58,145 nt of DNA, taken from the NCBI GenBank assembly GCA_024399115.1, contig JAKSHZ010000008.1, positions 1-58,145 on the forward strand, given 5' to 3'. Shown here one piece after another: positions 34,927-43,486 of this stretch. The stretch comes from Bacilli bacterium. Its GTDB lineage: Bacteria > Bacillota_I > Bacilli_A > RFN20 > CAG-826. Made by a program: the position numbers and the translations under genes. The notes beneath the pieces are model-generated. The model had not been told where the DNA came from, did no database searches, and saw only the letters and a program-made list of their open reading frames with translations. The number at the start of each line of letters is the position of its first letter. Position 1 is the first letter of the stretch.

Positions 34927-36042
34927 TTAATCCTCTAAGAAATGTGGGAGGATGTCATCAATATCGACATCTGATTTTGCTTCCTCTTTTTCAACCTTTG
35001 GTTCAGATTGACCAAATGGATTTGAATTAAAGATATTTGCATCGTTTCTAGTTGGTGCTGCTGCATTAGCTGTTTCTTCGAAACTGAATGTTTCTTCGAA
35101 ATCAGCAGCAATAACACTAACTAAGATTTCATCACTAAGTTGTGGGTTGATTTCAACACCAAACTTAATATCCATATCGTGTCCAGTTGCGTTAATTAAT
35201 GAGTTAACAGCATCTTGGGCATCGAATAAGCTAACTTGAGGGCCACATGTAACAGCGACGATAGCTTTACGAGCGCCATTAATTGAAGTCTCCAATAATG
35301 GAGAGTTAATAGCACTACTTGCAGCATCTTTTGCTCTGTTAGGGCCTGTACCTGTACCAAGACCGATCATGCCAACACCTGAATTTTGTAATGTTGCTTT
35401 AACATCAGCAAAGTCGAGGTTGATGATAGCTGGTAATAAAATTAAATTAACAACAGTTTTGACAGATTGAGATAAAACTCTATCTGCTTCGTTGAATGCT
35501 TCATTGATTGGAGCGTTTCCTGCAGTCATTAATAACTTATCGTTAGAAACAACTAATATACAGTCGACGTTTTCTCTTAATTTATTTAATCCGTTAATAG
35601 AATTAACTTTTCTTTTTTGTCCTTCAAATGTGAATGGACGAGTGACGATAGCGACAACTAAAGCACCACTTTCTTTTGCAATTCTTGCAACAACAGGAGC
35701 AGCACCAGTACCAGTTCCGCCACCCATACCTGCAGCAACGAATACCATGTTTGCGTCTTTACAGATCTCTCTGATGTCAGCTTCACTTGCTTCTGCTGCT
35801 TTTTCGCCAACACTTGGTTCACCACCAGCACCTAAGCCACCAGTAATATCGTTTCCAAGAATTAATCTGTTATTAGCTTTTGAAGTAGATAAGGCTTGCT
35901 TATCAGTGTTTGCAACCCAGAAAGTAACATTTTGAATGTCATCTTGGATCATTCTGTTAACAGCGTTATTACCGCCACCACCTACACCGATAACAACAAT
36001 CTTTGCAGCTGGTTCAAAATTGTCTAAATCATAAGTTTCCAT
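34927..36042 (-). CDS. ftsZ: Cell division GTPase FtsZ
   Basis: The tubulin-like protein that forms the Z ring. The GTP-binding motif G-G-G-T-G-T-G-A-A-P is near residue 105, with an early G-V-G-G-G-G-N-N-A-V-N. The T7-loop Asp region N-L-D-F-A-D that triggers GTP hydrolysis is at about 208-213. The chain is 371 aa with a short acidic C-terminal tail (D-I-D-D-I-L-P-H-F) that probably binds FtsA. A strong Shine-Dalgarno (AGGAGGAG) precedes it, 14 bases after ftsA. Confidence 0.97.
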   Translation of the reverse strand: METYDLDNFEPAAKIVVIGVGGGGNNAVNRMIQDDIQNVTFWVANTDKQALSTSKANNRLILGNDITGGLGAGGEPSVGEKAAEASEADIREICKDANMVFVAAGMGGGTGTGAAPVVARIAKESGALVVAIVTRPFTFEGQKRKVNSINGLNKLRENVDCILVVSNDKLLMTAGNAPINEAFNEADRVLSQSVKTVVNLILLPAIINLDFADVKATLQNSGVGMIGLGTGTGPNRAKDAASSAINSPLLETSINGARKAIVAVTCGPQVSLFDAQDAVNSLINATGHDMDIKFGVEINPQLSDEILVSVIAADFEETFSFEETANAAAPTRNDANIFNSNPFGQSEPKVEKEEAKSDVDIDDILPHFLED

Positions 36043-36056
36043 ATTTTCTACTCCTC

Positions 36057-37247
36057 CTAATCACGAGTCATATTGTTAGCTCTAAAGCGAGCATCTTCGT
36101 TCATTGACATGTACTTGCTAGCAACCAATATCATTCCTAAGCAATTTGTGAATGTTGCATCTCTTGCTCCAATAACATTTGGTGCAACAACTCTAATGTC
36201 TGTGCTTTCAACTTTGCCTAATAAATATTGAACTAAGCCTTTAAGTTGAGAGCCACCTCCAACTAATACGATTGGAAGTCTATGCAATTCTTGATTTTGT
36301 CTCTCTAATAATGCTGTTCTTGCATCGTTTAATAAATTAACAAAATCATCTAATCCTTTATAAATAATGTCGTTAAGATCTTCCTTATAATAACGGATAG
36401 TTCCTCTTTCGCCTGTTGTGTCAGTGCAAATTGGAGCTCTGAAGTTCATCTCTCTAGTGTCGATTCCATAAATTTTCTTATATTTTTCAGCATCTTCTAA
36501 AGAAAGATTGAACTTAAGTGCGATAGCTTTTGTTAAATTATCTCCACCCCAGTTGAAGGACTTAACGCCATATAATGAGCCTTTTCCTACTAATGAAATC
36601 GAACTCTTGTCACTACCGATATCGATCATCAAATAGTTTTGTGGTAAATCATCTAAAGTTGATAAATACTCAACTGCTCCTAAAGGACCGCAAACAACTC
36701 TTTTAACATCAACGTCAGCATTTTCGAAAACTTTTGAGTAGTTTTTGAAGATTCTTTCAGGTGATAAATGGACTTTTGCATTGAGGACTAATCCTGTAGA
36801 AGTTTCTCCGATTGGGTTTGTTTTGATAACTCTATTTCCATCTAATTGGTAAGATTCTGGAACTATGTCTACTAATACATTGCTTGATTTTAAGCTTGAG
36901 TTTTTGATTAATGAGTAAAGGTTTTTAATGTCGATTGAGGTAATTTTTCCAAGTTCAGAAACAATTGTTGTTCTTTGTTTTGATTGGAAAATTTCAAGTC
37001 CATCAGCTGGTAAACCAGCCACGCATTCTGAAATTGAATAATTAAATTTTGCGTCAGCATCGTTAATTTCTTTAACTGACATGACGCTTTCTACTAATCT
37101 TTGGAAATCAAAAAAACCTTCCTCAGTTAATTGGCCATATGGCTTTGTCATAGTATAAATGCTATAAACTTTGCCATTTAATGTATAGCCAACAACGAGC
37201 TTAAGTTTTTTACTTCCAAGTTCAATTGCTGTAATAGTATTTTCCAT
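36057..37247 (-). CDS. ftsA: Cell division protein FtsA
   Basis: An actin-like protein that tethers FtsZ to the membrane. The ATG at 37247 is preferred over an upstream GTG at 37259, giving 396 aa. The N-terminus I-T-A-I-E-L-G-S-K-K-L-K-L is the phosphate-1 motif, and L-M-I-D-I-G-S-D-K-S and V-L-V-G-G-G-S-Q-L-K-G are phosphate-2 and adenosine motifs. The expected C-terminal amphipathic membrane helix is weak, ending R-F-R-A-N-N-M-T-R-D. It has its own promoter after a terminator, so ftsA-ftsZ can be expressed apart from mraZ-rsmH. Confidence 0.92.
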   Translation of the reverse strand: MENTITAIELGSKKLKLVVGYTLNGKVYSIYTMTKPYGQLTEEGFFDFQRLVESVMSVKEINDADAKFNYSISECVAGLPADGLEIFQSKQRTTIVSELGKITSIDIKNLYSLIKNSSLKSSNVLVDIVPESYQLDGNRVIKTNPIGETSTGLVLNAKVHLSPERIFKNYSKVFENADVDVKRVVCGPLGAVEYLSTLDDLPQNYLMIDIGSDKSSISLVGKGSLYGVKSFNWGGDNLTKAIALKFNLSLEDAEKYKKIYGIDTREMNFRAPICTDTTGERGTIRYYKEDLNDIIYKGLDDFVNLLNDARTALLERQNQELHRLPIVLVGGGSQLKGLVQYLLGKVESTDIRVVAPNVIGARDATFTNCLGMILVASKYMSMNEDARFRANNMTRD

Positions 37248-37270
37248 AGTTCTACTCACTTATGTTTTAT

Positions 37271-37299
37271 ATTTTACTAGTAAAATAATAAATAAACAA
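37271..37299 (-). promoter_or_regulatory. Promoter of the ftsA-ftsZ operon
   Basis: On the minus strand -35 TTGTTT (37294-37299), a 17-base spacer and -10 TAAAAT (37271-37276), about 25 bases before the ftsA ATG. The -10 is embedded in the palindrome TTTTACTAGTAAAA. Confidence 0.6.
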
Positions 37300-37337
37300 C
37301 CTTTATATAAATATAAAAGCATAATTTTTTAAACAAA

Positions 37338-37365
37338 AGAAAAATCCACAATAAATTGTGGATTT
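37338..37365 (-). terminator. Terminator after the mraZ-rsmH-small membrane protein unit
   Basis: AAATCCACAA/TTGTGGATTT hairpin followed by TTTTTC on the minus strand. It separates the front of the division cluster from ftsA. Confidence 0.8.
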
Positions 37366-37396
37366 ATCCTTCTCTGGTCAGGAGAAATTTAGGAGA

Positions 37397-37618
37397 CTAT
37401 TTATTGTCGTTTACAGAAACGTATTCTGTATCGTTTGTGTCATCTTCTTCTGCTGCTTTTACTTGAGTAGCGTTGTTATTTGTACGAGAAACAATGTAGG
37501 TTGGAATTGCGACCATAGAGAAAACACATAAACATACAATAAAGCCAAAGAATGTTGAACGTGCTGCATAGTAGCCACGTTTGTGTCCAAATTTTTCAAG
37601 TTTGTCTTTCATCACCAT
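37397..37618 (-). CDS. Small single-pass membrane protein at the ftsL position
   Basis: A 73-aa protein: a basic N-terminus of about 23 residues, one membrane segment (residues 24-45), and an acidic 28-residue outer tail rich in D, N and T. It lies 14 bases after rsmH with an AGGAG site. In most Bacillota this position is taken by ftsL, a bitopic division protein. The topology fits, but the outer part is far too short for the FtsL coiled coil, so I do not assign the name. It could be a reduced FtsL or a lineage-specific division factor. Confidence 0.7.
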   Translation of the reverse strand: MVMKDKLEKFGHKRGYYAARSTFFGFIVCLCVFSMVAIPTYIVSRTNNNATQVKAAEEDDTNDTEYVSVNDNK

Positions 37619-37631
37619 AGTGCACTCCTTT

Positions 37632-38558
37632 CTACTTAGCTTCGATTATTCTAAGTTTTGCGCTTTTTGATCTGTGATTAATTGCTAGCTCTTCTTCGCT
37701 TGCCTCAATTGGTTTGCGGTTTACTAAAGTAAATTTTGTTGTACTAGCCTTCATAGGTCCGTCAAATCTATCTCCAATTTCGACAGATACTGACTTAAAT
37801 GCATTCTTTACGATCCTATCTTCACCAGAATGGAAGGTAATAATTGCGAGTCTTCCTTTTGAATTTAATCTTTCTAAAGCCTTATCGATTGTCTTAACTA
37901 AAACGTTAATTTCGTCGTTAGTTGCGATACGTAAAGCTTGAAAAGTTTGCTTAGCAGGATGACCTACTTTACTAAGCTCTTTCATTGGTTTGCTTCTCTT
38001 AATGATATCTACTAATTGTAGGGTAGTTTCAATAGGAGAATTTTCTCTTGCTTTTACAATGTTTCTAGCAATTGAATAAGCGAACTTTTCTTCACCATAA
38101 TCTCTAAAGATTCTTGTGAGTTCGTCTACACCATAGGTGTTAACGATTGTATAAGCCGATAAGCTTTGTCTCTTATCCATTCTCATGTCTAAGGGACCAT
38201 CGATCTTGTAAGAGAATCCTCTCTCACCGTTATCGAATTGTGGACTAGATACACCTAAGTCCATTAATATTCCATCAACCTTGTCAATTCCAAGGTTAGT
38301 TAGAATCTCATCAATATGAGAGAAATTGTCTCTCACGATTTTGAAATTACTAGCAATCTTACTAAGTGTCTCTGTACTTTTTACGATTGCTTCTTCATCT
38401 TGGTCCACTCCTATCAATAGACCATCTTTATTTAATTTAGATAGGATTACGCTGGAATGTCCTGCGCGTCCGAGCGTTAAGTCTAAATAAATACCGTTTG
38501 GCTTAATATTTAGCCCTTCGATACACTCGTTTAGCATTACTGGTATGTGTTCAGCCAT
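37632..38558 (-). CDS. rsmH: 16S rRNA (cytosine-1402-N4)-methyltransferase RsmH
   Basis: Also called MraW; methylates N4 of C1402 in 16S rRNA. A 308-aa class I methyltransferase starting H-I-P-V-M-L-N-E, with the SAM motif Y-L-D-L-T-L-G-R-A-G-H-S and the conserved M-D-L-G-V-S-S-P-Q and G-R-L-A-I-I-T-F-H-S motifs. The usual G-G-G-H-S at the SAM loop is G-R-A-G-H-S. It follows mraZ within five bases, as in nearly all bacteria. Confidence 0.96.
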   Translation of the reverse strand: MAEHIPVMLNECIEGLNIKPNGIYLDLTLGRAGHSSVILSKLNKDGLLIGVDQDEEAIVKSTETLSKIASNFKIVRDNFSHIDEILTNLGIDKVDGILMDLGVSSPQFDNGERGFSYKIDGPLDMRMDKRQSLSAYTIVNTYGVDELTRIFRDYGEEKFAYSIARNIVKARENSPIETTLQLVDIIKRSKPMKELSKVGHPAKQTFQALRIATNDEINVLVKTIDKALERLNSKGRLAIITFHSGEDRIVKNAFKSVSVEIGDRFDGPMKASTTKFTLVNRKPIEASEEELAINHRSKSAKLRIIEAK

Positions 38559-38563
38559 ACTAG

Positions 38564-38989
38564 TTATTCCTTAATGAGATTTTCTGCAATGTCTTCGAAA
38601 TTCTTGTCTGCTTCAGCTTCGTAAACTTCGTAAACTTTGCTATCCCAGATTTCGATGTGGTCACCCATTCCAATAACCATAACTGATTTTGAAATCGAGT
38701 ATTTAGTGAGTAAGTTTCCAGGAATAATAACTCTACCTGCTTTATCAATTTCGAGTTCGCTTGTTGAAGCTAATTGAGTTCTCAAATAACTACGAGCGTC
38801 CTTTTTGTTGAATGGCATGGAGTTAAATTCAGACATTAATTTTTCAAATGCCTTTTCTGGGTACATTGAGACCGCGCCATCGAATCCCTTCATTATGTAG
38901 AGGCGAGTTCCAATTTCGCTTCTCATCTTGCTAGGAATTACGAGACGGTTTTTATCATCTAATGAATGAGCATAAGATCCAAAAAACAT
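38564..38989 (-). CDS. mraZ: Transcriptional regulator MraZ
   Basis: An AbrB-fold DNA-binding protein that represses its own division operon. Starting at the ATG at 38989 it has 141 aa and the family's standard opening M-F-F-G-S-Y-A-H-S-L-D-D-K-N-R-L, repeated in the second half as L-E-I-D-K-A-G-R-V-I-I-P. A longer in-frame start at 39028 would overlap the promoter and is rejected. Three direct GTGG(G/A) repeats, the known MraZ-binding pattern, lie immediately before the start codon and include the Shine-Dalgarno GGGAG, so binding could block both transcription and ribosome access. Confidence 0.94.
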   Translation of the reverse strand: MFFGSYAHSLDDKNRLVIPSKMRSEIGTRLYIMKGFDGAVSMYPEKAFEKLMSEFNSMPFNKKDARSYLRTQLASTSELEIDKAGRVIIPGNLLTKYSISKSVMVIGMGDHIEIWDSKVYEVYEAEADKNFEDIAENLIKE

Positions 38990-38992
38990 AAT

Positions 38993-39020
38993 CTCCCACT
39001 TTCTCCCACTTTTATTCCAC
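38993..39020 (-). promoter_or_regulatory. MraZ operator: three GTGG(G/A) direct repeats
   Basis: On the minus strand the repeats start 11 and 10 bases apart (GTGGA, GTGGG, GTGGG), each with A-rich spacers. MraZ is known to bind tandem TGGG-type repeats near its own promoter, and AAAGTG-type repeats in Mollicutes. Confidence 0.8.
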
Positions 39021-39028
39021 GTGCCCAT

Positions 39029-39056
39029 ATTATATTACACGAATATTAATAATCAA
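39029..39056 (-). promoter_or_regulatory. Promoter of the mraZ operon
   Basis: -35 TTGATT (39051-39056), a 16-base spacer and a perfect -10 TATAAT (39029-39034) on the minus strand. Confidence 0.75.
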
Positions 39057-39068
39057 AGCATTTTTAGT

Positions 39069-39105
39069 GGAAAAAAGAAAAACAGCAGACAATTGCCTGC
39101 TGTTT
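39069..39105 (-). terminator. Terminator after the pheS-pheT-yceD operon
   Basis: AAACAGCAG/CTGCTGTTT hairpin followed by TTTCTTTTTT on the minus strand. Confidence 0.8.
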
Positions 39106-39133
39106 ATACTTTGTATAAAAAACTACTAATTAT

Positions 39134-39619
39134 TTATAGATCGATTTCATCCAATTTTGCCCATCTTGGGTCAGTTTTTTTGGATCTTTCTTCCTCTAAT
39201 TCTTCTTCGGTTAAGATACGATATCCCACTCCGTCCTTTGGTTTTTCGGCACCTTTTTTAATGGCGGTATGTGGTACTTTATCCAAGATTAAACCTAAGA
39301 TATATGGCTTTAAATCAATGTCATTTTTAGGTTCAAAATAGCTTGAATCGTCTTCCTCATTTGAAGAAATTGTGAGGTCTTCTTTGAAAGTAATTTTTAA
39401 TGGAATATCTTCTAAAGTGTATTTACATGTCGTAATAATTTCAGAAATTCCGTTAATAGAAATTAACAATAATTCATCAAGTTCAGTCGCATCTACCTCT
39501 ACATGGCAAGATGAAATAGATTTACAGTGATTTTCATCACCGATATAATCACTGAAATCGATATCTTGAGAGAAATGTTGTTTCTTCCCTTCTGGGAGAA
39601 GTGCTCTATTAATTGTCAT
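39134..39619 (-). CDS. YceD/DUF177-family protein (23S rRNA accumulation factor)
   Basis: A 161-aa DUF177 protein, recognisable by its middle cysteine (E-I-I-T-T-C-K-Y-T-L-E), the D-L-K-P-Y-I-L-G-L-I-L segment, and the hallmark ending D-P-R-W-A-K-L. The E. coli member is needed for normal 23S rRNA levels. In most bacteria it is followed by rpmF (ribosomal protein bL32); here a terminator follows at once and no rpmF is present. It overlaps the end of pheT by one base and is clearly in that operon. Confidence 0.88.
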   Translation of the reverse strand: MTINRALLPEGKKQHFSQDIDFSDYIGDENHCKSISSCHVEVDATELDELLLISINGISEIITTCKYTLEDIPLKITFKEDLTISSNEEDDSSYFEPKNDIDLKPYILGLILDKVPHTAIKKGAEKPKDGVGYRILTEEELEEERSKKTDPRWAKLDEIDL

Positions 39620-42018
39620 TACATTCTGATTTCTGCTTTATAAGCTTTGTTTAATGCGAACTTAATCTTGTTTTCAACCTCATTAACTTCAGCATCTTTT
39701 AAAGTTGAATCACTCTTTTGGTAGACGATTGAAATAGCAACACTCTTCTTACCTGCGACAATATGAACACCTTCATAAACGTCAAAGACGTAAGCATCTA
39801 CTACTACACCTTTACCTTCGACTTTGATTGTCTTAATTAAGTCTTTAACTTCAACTGCTTTATCAACAACTAAAGCTAAGTCTCTAGTGATTGATGGGAA
39901 CTTAGAGAATTGAGCCATCTTAGTGACTGAAACTTTTGCAGTTAATAAGCTTTCTAAATTCATTTCTAAAACAACACAACTTGTCTTACCAAGATCGTAA
40001 GCACCATACATATTTGGATGTAATTCACCGAATGTACCAACTACTTGATTTTGGAAAATAATGTTAGCTGATTTTCCTGGATGTAGTTTATCTAAGTTAG
40101 TTGTTGGTCTTTCGAATTTATATCTAGAATTTTCAATTCCTAATGTTTGGAAGATACCTTCAACAAGACCCTTCATTGAGTAGAAATCGAACGCTACAGG
40201 GCTCATATGTCCTTGTACATACTCATTTCCAACTAAAACAATAGCTAAATGTTCACTAGCAGATGATTTAGAAATCATGTTACTAGTTTCGAATAACATA
40301 AGGTCTTTATTTTGGTGAGCAATGTTATAAGAAGCTGATTTTAATAATGAATGTAGGATATGAGTTCTGAAGACTTCCTTATCATCTGTAAGAGGGTTAA
40401 TGATTGAGTAATGTTCTTCGTTATTCAATAAATTGAATGCGTCCATTTCTTTCTTAGAAACTAATGAATAAGTTAAGCATTCATCAACACCAGCGCCTAA
40501 TAAATAATCACGAATATTTTTAATTCTTTGTTGTTCAAGAGTTAAAGCACCGACCTTCATATCGAGGTTAGGTAAGATACTCTTAACGTTATCGAAGCCT
40601 AAAATTCTAATGACTTCTTCGCTTAAATCAGCATCACAAGTTACGTCTAATCTATGATCAGGAACTTTAGCTGTGAAAGTATTATCGCTAGCTACGTCAA
40701 CGTCGAAATAGACTCTTGATAAGACGTTTTTAACTTGTTCCATTGTGAATTCAGTTCCTAAGCGTCCGTTGATTCTAGCAAGTGAAGATTTAATAATCTT
40801 AACTGGTTTTTCTTCGTTTAAGTATGTGACGATATCAGAACATTCTTTTGCTTCACATAAATCTTTTAATAAGTCTGTTGTATAGTCTAAGACATATTCA
40901 GATTGGAAATGGTTAGTGCCTTTAACGAATCTAGAAGAAGATTCACTGCCAAGGCCTAATCTATTTGATGTATGACGAATGCTTGCACCGTCAAATGATG
41001 CAGATTCGATATAGATGTTTTTAGTGTTTTCATCAACTGCACAAGATAATGAACCCATGATTCCACCTAAACATTGTGGTACACCATCACTAGTGATAAC
41101 GATGTCACCTGGAATAATCTTGTATGCTTTTTCGTCAAGTGCGACTAAGTCTCCACTATAATCATCTCTTGCGATTAATTCTGCTTTTGCAAGTTTATCA
41201 GCGTCATACATATGTAAAGGTTGACCAGTCATTAACATGACGTAGTTACCAATATCGACGATGTTATTGATACTTCTAACGCCCATAGCCATTAAATAAG
41301 ATGACATCCATCTTGGTGATGGTTTTGTGACGATTTCTTTAACTTCTCTAGAAGAGAATTGAGTACATTTTTCAGTAGCACTACCGACTTTGAGATTAGT
41401 TTTGAAATCGTTATATTTATTTACAGATGGGATTTTAACTTCTCTTTCGAATAATGCAGCAATTTCCTTTGCAACATTGAATAAAGAAAGTAAATCAGGT
41501 CTATTTGCTAAAACTTTTAAATTTAAAACAGTATCGTCTAAACCTAAGAAACCGAAGACATCTTCGCAACCGACAGGAGCGTCAGCAGGTAATTCTTCAA
41601 TTCCACTTGTTTGATATTCTGTTAAATATTTTGATTCAATGCCTAATTCTAATAATGAGCAGCACATACCGTTACTTTCTTGTCCACGGATGACTCCTCT
41701 TTTAATTTCGCCACCAGGGAGTTTTGCTCCAGGCATAGCAACGATAACTTTAATGCCAGCTCTTGCGTTAGGAGCACCACAAACGATTTGTTCGACTCCA
41801 TATTTTTCACCTAAATTGACTTTTAAGACATGTAAGTGATCGCTATCTGGATGAGCAACACATTCAACTACTTCACCAATAATTAAATTAGTGCCTTGAG
41901 CGAGTGTGTAAACTTCTTCAACTTCAATACCAGCAAAAGTTAATTTGTTGGCGATTTCTTCAGCTGTTAAGCCTTCAAGAGAAACATATTGATTAACATT
42001 TTTTAAACTAACTAACAT
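39619..42018 (-). CDS. pheT: Phenylalanyl-tRNA synthetase beta subunit
   Basis: The beta chain of the heterotetrameric PheRS. Domains in order: N-terminal OB-fold tRNA-binding domain (about 40-150, with H-P-D-S-D-H-L), B3/B4 editing domain (about 200-400), B5 domain, the catalytic-like core, and a C-terminal ferredoxin-fold anticodon-binding domain. The 799-aa length is normal. A GGAGG site precedes the ATG; it lies 17 bases after pheS. It shares a transcript with pheS and yceD. No T-box is visible. Confidence 0.96.
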   Translation of the reverse strand: MLVSLKNVNQYVSLEGLTAEEIANKLTFAGIEVEEVYTLAQGTNLIIGEVVECVAHPDSDHLHVLKVNLGEKYGVEQIVCGAPNARAGIKVIVAMPGAKLPGGEIKRGVIRGQESNGMCCSLLELGIESKYLTEYQTSGIEELPADAPVGCEDVFGFLGLDDTVLNLKVLANRPDLLSLFNVAKEIAALFEREVKIPSVNKYNDFKTNLKVGSATEKCTQFSSREVKEIVTKPSPRWMSSYLMAMGVRSINNIVDIGNYVMLMTGQPLHMYDADKLAKAELIARDDYSGDLVALDEKAYKIIPGDIVITSDGVPQCLGGIMGSLSCAVDENTKNIYIESASFDGASIRHTSNRLGLGSESSSRFVKGTNHFQSEYVLDYTTDLLKDLCEAKECSDIVTYLNEEKPVKIIKSSLARINGRLGTEFTMEQVKNVLSRVYFDVDVASDNTFTAKVPDHRLDVTCDADLSEEVIRILGFDNVKSILPNLDMKVGALTLEQQRIKNIRDYLLGAGVDECLTYSLVSKKEMDAFNLLNNEEHYSIINPLTDDKEVFRTHILHSLLKSASYNIAHQNKDLMLFETSNMISKSSASEHLAIVLVGNEYVQGHMSPVAFDFYSMKGLVEGIFQTLGIENSRYKFERPTTNLDKLHPGKSANIIFQNQVVGTFGELHPNMYGAYDLGKTSCVVLEMNLESLLTAKVSVTKMAQFSKFPSITRDLALVVDKAVEVKDLIKTIKVEGKGVVVDAYVFDVYEGVHIVAGKKSVAISIVYQKSDSTLKDAEVNEVENKIKFALNKAYKAEIRM

Positions 42019-42035
42019 AATTTCTTGCCTCCAAA

Positions 42036-43073
42036 TTAATTTTTCTTACCAAATTGATGAATGAAACGAACATCGTTTGTGTAGAATTTACGAATATCAT
42101 CAATTCCGTATCTGAGCATAGCGACTCTCTCGATACCAATACCGAAAGCGAAACCGCTATATTTATCAGGATCATAGCCATTCATCTTTAAAACATTAGG
42201 GTGAACCATTCCACCACCTAAGATTTCGATATAGCCAGTTCCTTTACAAATGTTACATCCTTTGCCACCACAGTTCGCACATGTGATATCAACTTCAACT
42301 GATGGTTCAGTGAATGGGAAGAATGAACTTCTTAATCTAATTTCACGTTTTTCACCGAACATTTTCTTAGCAAATAATTCTAATGTAGCTTTTAAATGTC
42401 CAATGTTAATATCCTTGTCAATGACAAGACCTTCAACTTGAGCGAATTGATGTGAGTGAGTTGCATCATCATCATCTCTTCTATATGTTTTACCAGGGCA
42501 GATAATTCTGACTGGTTCGCCTTTCTTTGCTTCCATTGTTCTTGCTTGAACAGGTGAAGTGTGAGTTCTTAAAAGAGTATTAGCGTCGATATAGAATGTG
42601 TCTTGCATATCTCTTGCTGGGTGATCTTTTGGAAGATTTAATAATTCGAAGTTATATAAATCTGATTCAATTTCAGGACCCTTTGCTACTTCAAATCCCA
42701 TACCTAAGAAGATATCTGTGATTTCATCAATGATGACATGGAATGGATTTCTTGCACCGACATGTGCGTCCTTTCCAGGAAGTGAGATATCAATTGATTC
42801 TTTTGCTAATTTTTCGTTTAATTCTTTTTCTCTAAAGATGGCGAGCTTCTTTTCGATTTCAACTGAAATCTTTTCTTTTGCTTCGTGGATTGCAGCACCA
42901 AAAGATTTTTTCTCCTCATTTGGTAATGTTCCGATTAAAGATGTCATAGATGAGAGTTCACTTTTCTTACCTAAGAAAGTGTTTTTGAGCTCAACTAATT
43001 CATCTGCAATGCTACTAGCTTTAATTTTCTCTAAAGCGTTTGCAACAATTTGAGTAATTTTCTCATTCGCCAT
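42036..43073 (-). CDS. pheS: Phenylalanyl-tRNA synthetase alpha subunit
   Basis: The catalytic chain of PheRS, a class II synthetase of 345 aa. An N-terminal coiled coil (residues 1-90) binds tRNA-Phe. The active-site region has motif 2 (R-I-I-C-P-G-K-T-Y-R-R-D) and motif 3 (G-F-A-F-G-I-G-I-E-R), with the Phe-specific F-P-F-T-E-P-S-V-E-V. The extra C-A-N-C-G-G-K-G-C-N-I-C segment is a zinc-type knuckle found in many PheS. It has a Shine-Dalgarno AAAGGAG. In Bacillus the rRNA methyltransferase gene ysgA lies next to pheS; here a related gene is separated from pheS by a degraded gene and a lipoprotein. Confidence 0.96.
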   Translation of the reverse strand: MANEKITQIVANALEKIKASSIADELVELKNTFLGKKSELSSMTSLIGTLPNEEKKSFGAAIHEAKEKISVEIEKKLAIFREKELNEKLAKESIDISLPGKDAHVGARNPFHVIIDEITDIFLGMGFEVAKGPEIESDLYNFELLNLPKDHPARDMQDTFYIDANTLLRTHTSPVQARTMEAKKGEPVRIICPGKTYRRDDDDATHSHQFAQVEGLVIDKDINIGHLKATLELFAKKMFGEKREIRLRSSFFPFTEPSVEVDITCANCGGKGCNICKGTGYIEILGGGMVHPNVLKMNGYDPDKYSGFAFGIGIERVAMLRYGIDDIRKFYTNDVRFIHQFGKKN

Positions 43074-43186
43074 AATATTTCTCCTTTTTAATCAAAACGC
43101 TTATTCATATTAACACAATTTAATCGATAATAAATAAAATATTTATTTTCGTTTCCATAAGATTACAAAAAAATAGAGGTTTATTT

Positions 43187-43476
43187 ATGTTCAAAAAGAA
43201 AAGCAATCCAGTATCATATTTTATCAATCCGATTATTGCCACTTATATCAATCCAATATGTCTTAATGCAATGGAACTTGGTCACATAAACCACCATCAG
43301 ATTTAGCTAGAAACTGGGATTTTAATTACAATTTGATTTTAGATCCAGAAAATATCGATCCTTAAGTTAGATATGATTCAGCGATAGCAGATGACAGTTA
43401 TATCTATAATAATTTCGTCGAATTTGAAGACCTGGTTTTTGTAAACTTAATGAAAACAATCTTATCGAACAAATAA
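43187..43476 (+). pseudogene. Remnant of a small unknown gene, one frameshift and one nonsense codon
   Basis: An ATG with an upstream AGAGG opens 39 codons that stop at 43304. From about 43279 a coherent protein-like frame continues one register over (starting W-S-H-K-P-P-S-D-L-A). It is broken by TAA at 43363, goes on in the same frame (V-R-Y-D-S-A-I-A-D-D) and ends at TAA 43474. Codon use along the patched frame looks coding, with many D, N and S. I do not recognise the family. Alternatively the first 39 codons could be a real short peptide. Confidence 0.5.
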
Positions 43477-43486
43477 TCTAATTATT

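Noticed and set aside
38989..39028. Longer MraZ start at 39028
   Set aside because: It would begin upstream of the predicted transcription start, and the family starts at M-F-F-G.
43074..43186. T-box leader for pheST
   Set aside because: No T-box core sequence and no antiterminator arrangement; the leader is short. The region before ileS is also too short.
43187..43306. A real 39-residue peptide gene
   Set aside because: The coding-like sequence continues in another frame beyond the stop, so a degraded longer gene is more likely, though a peptide is not excluded.
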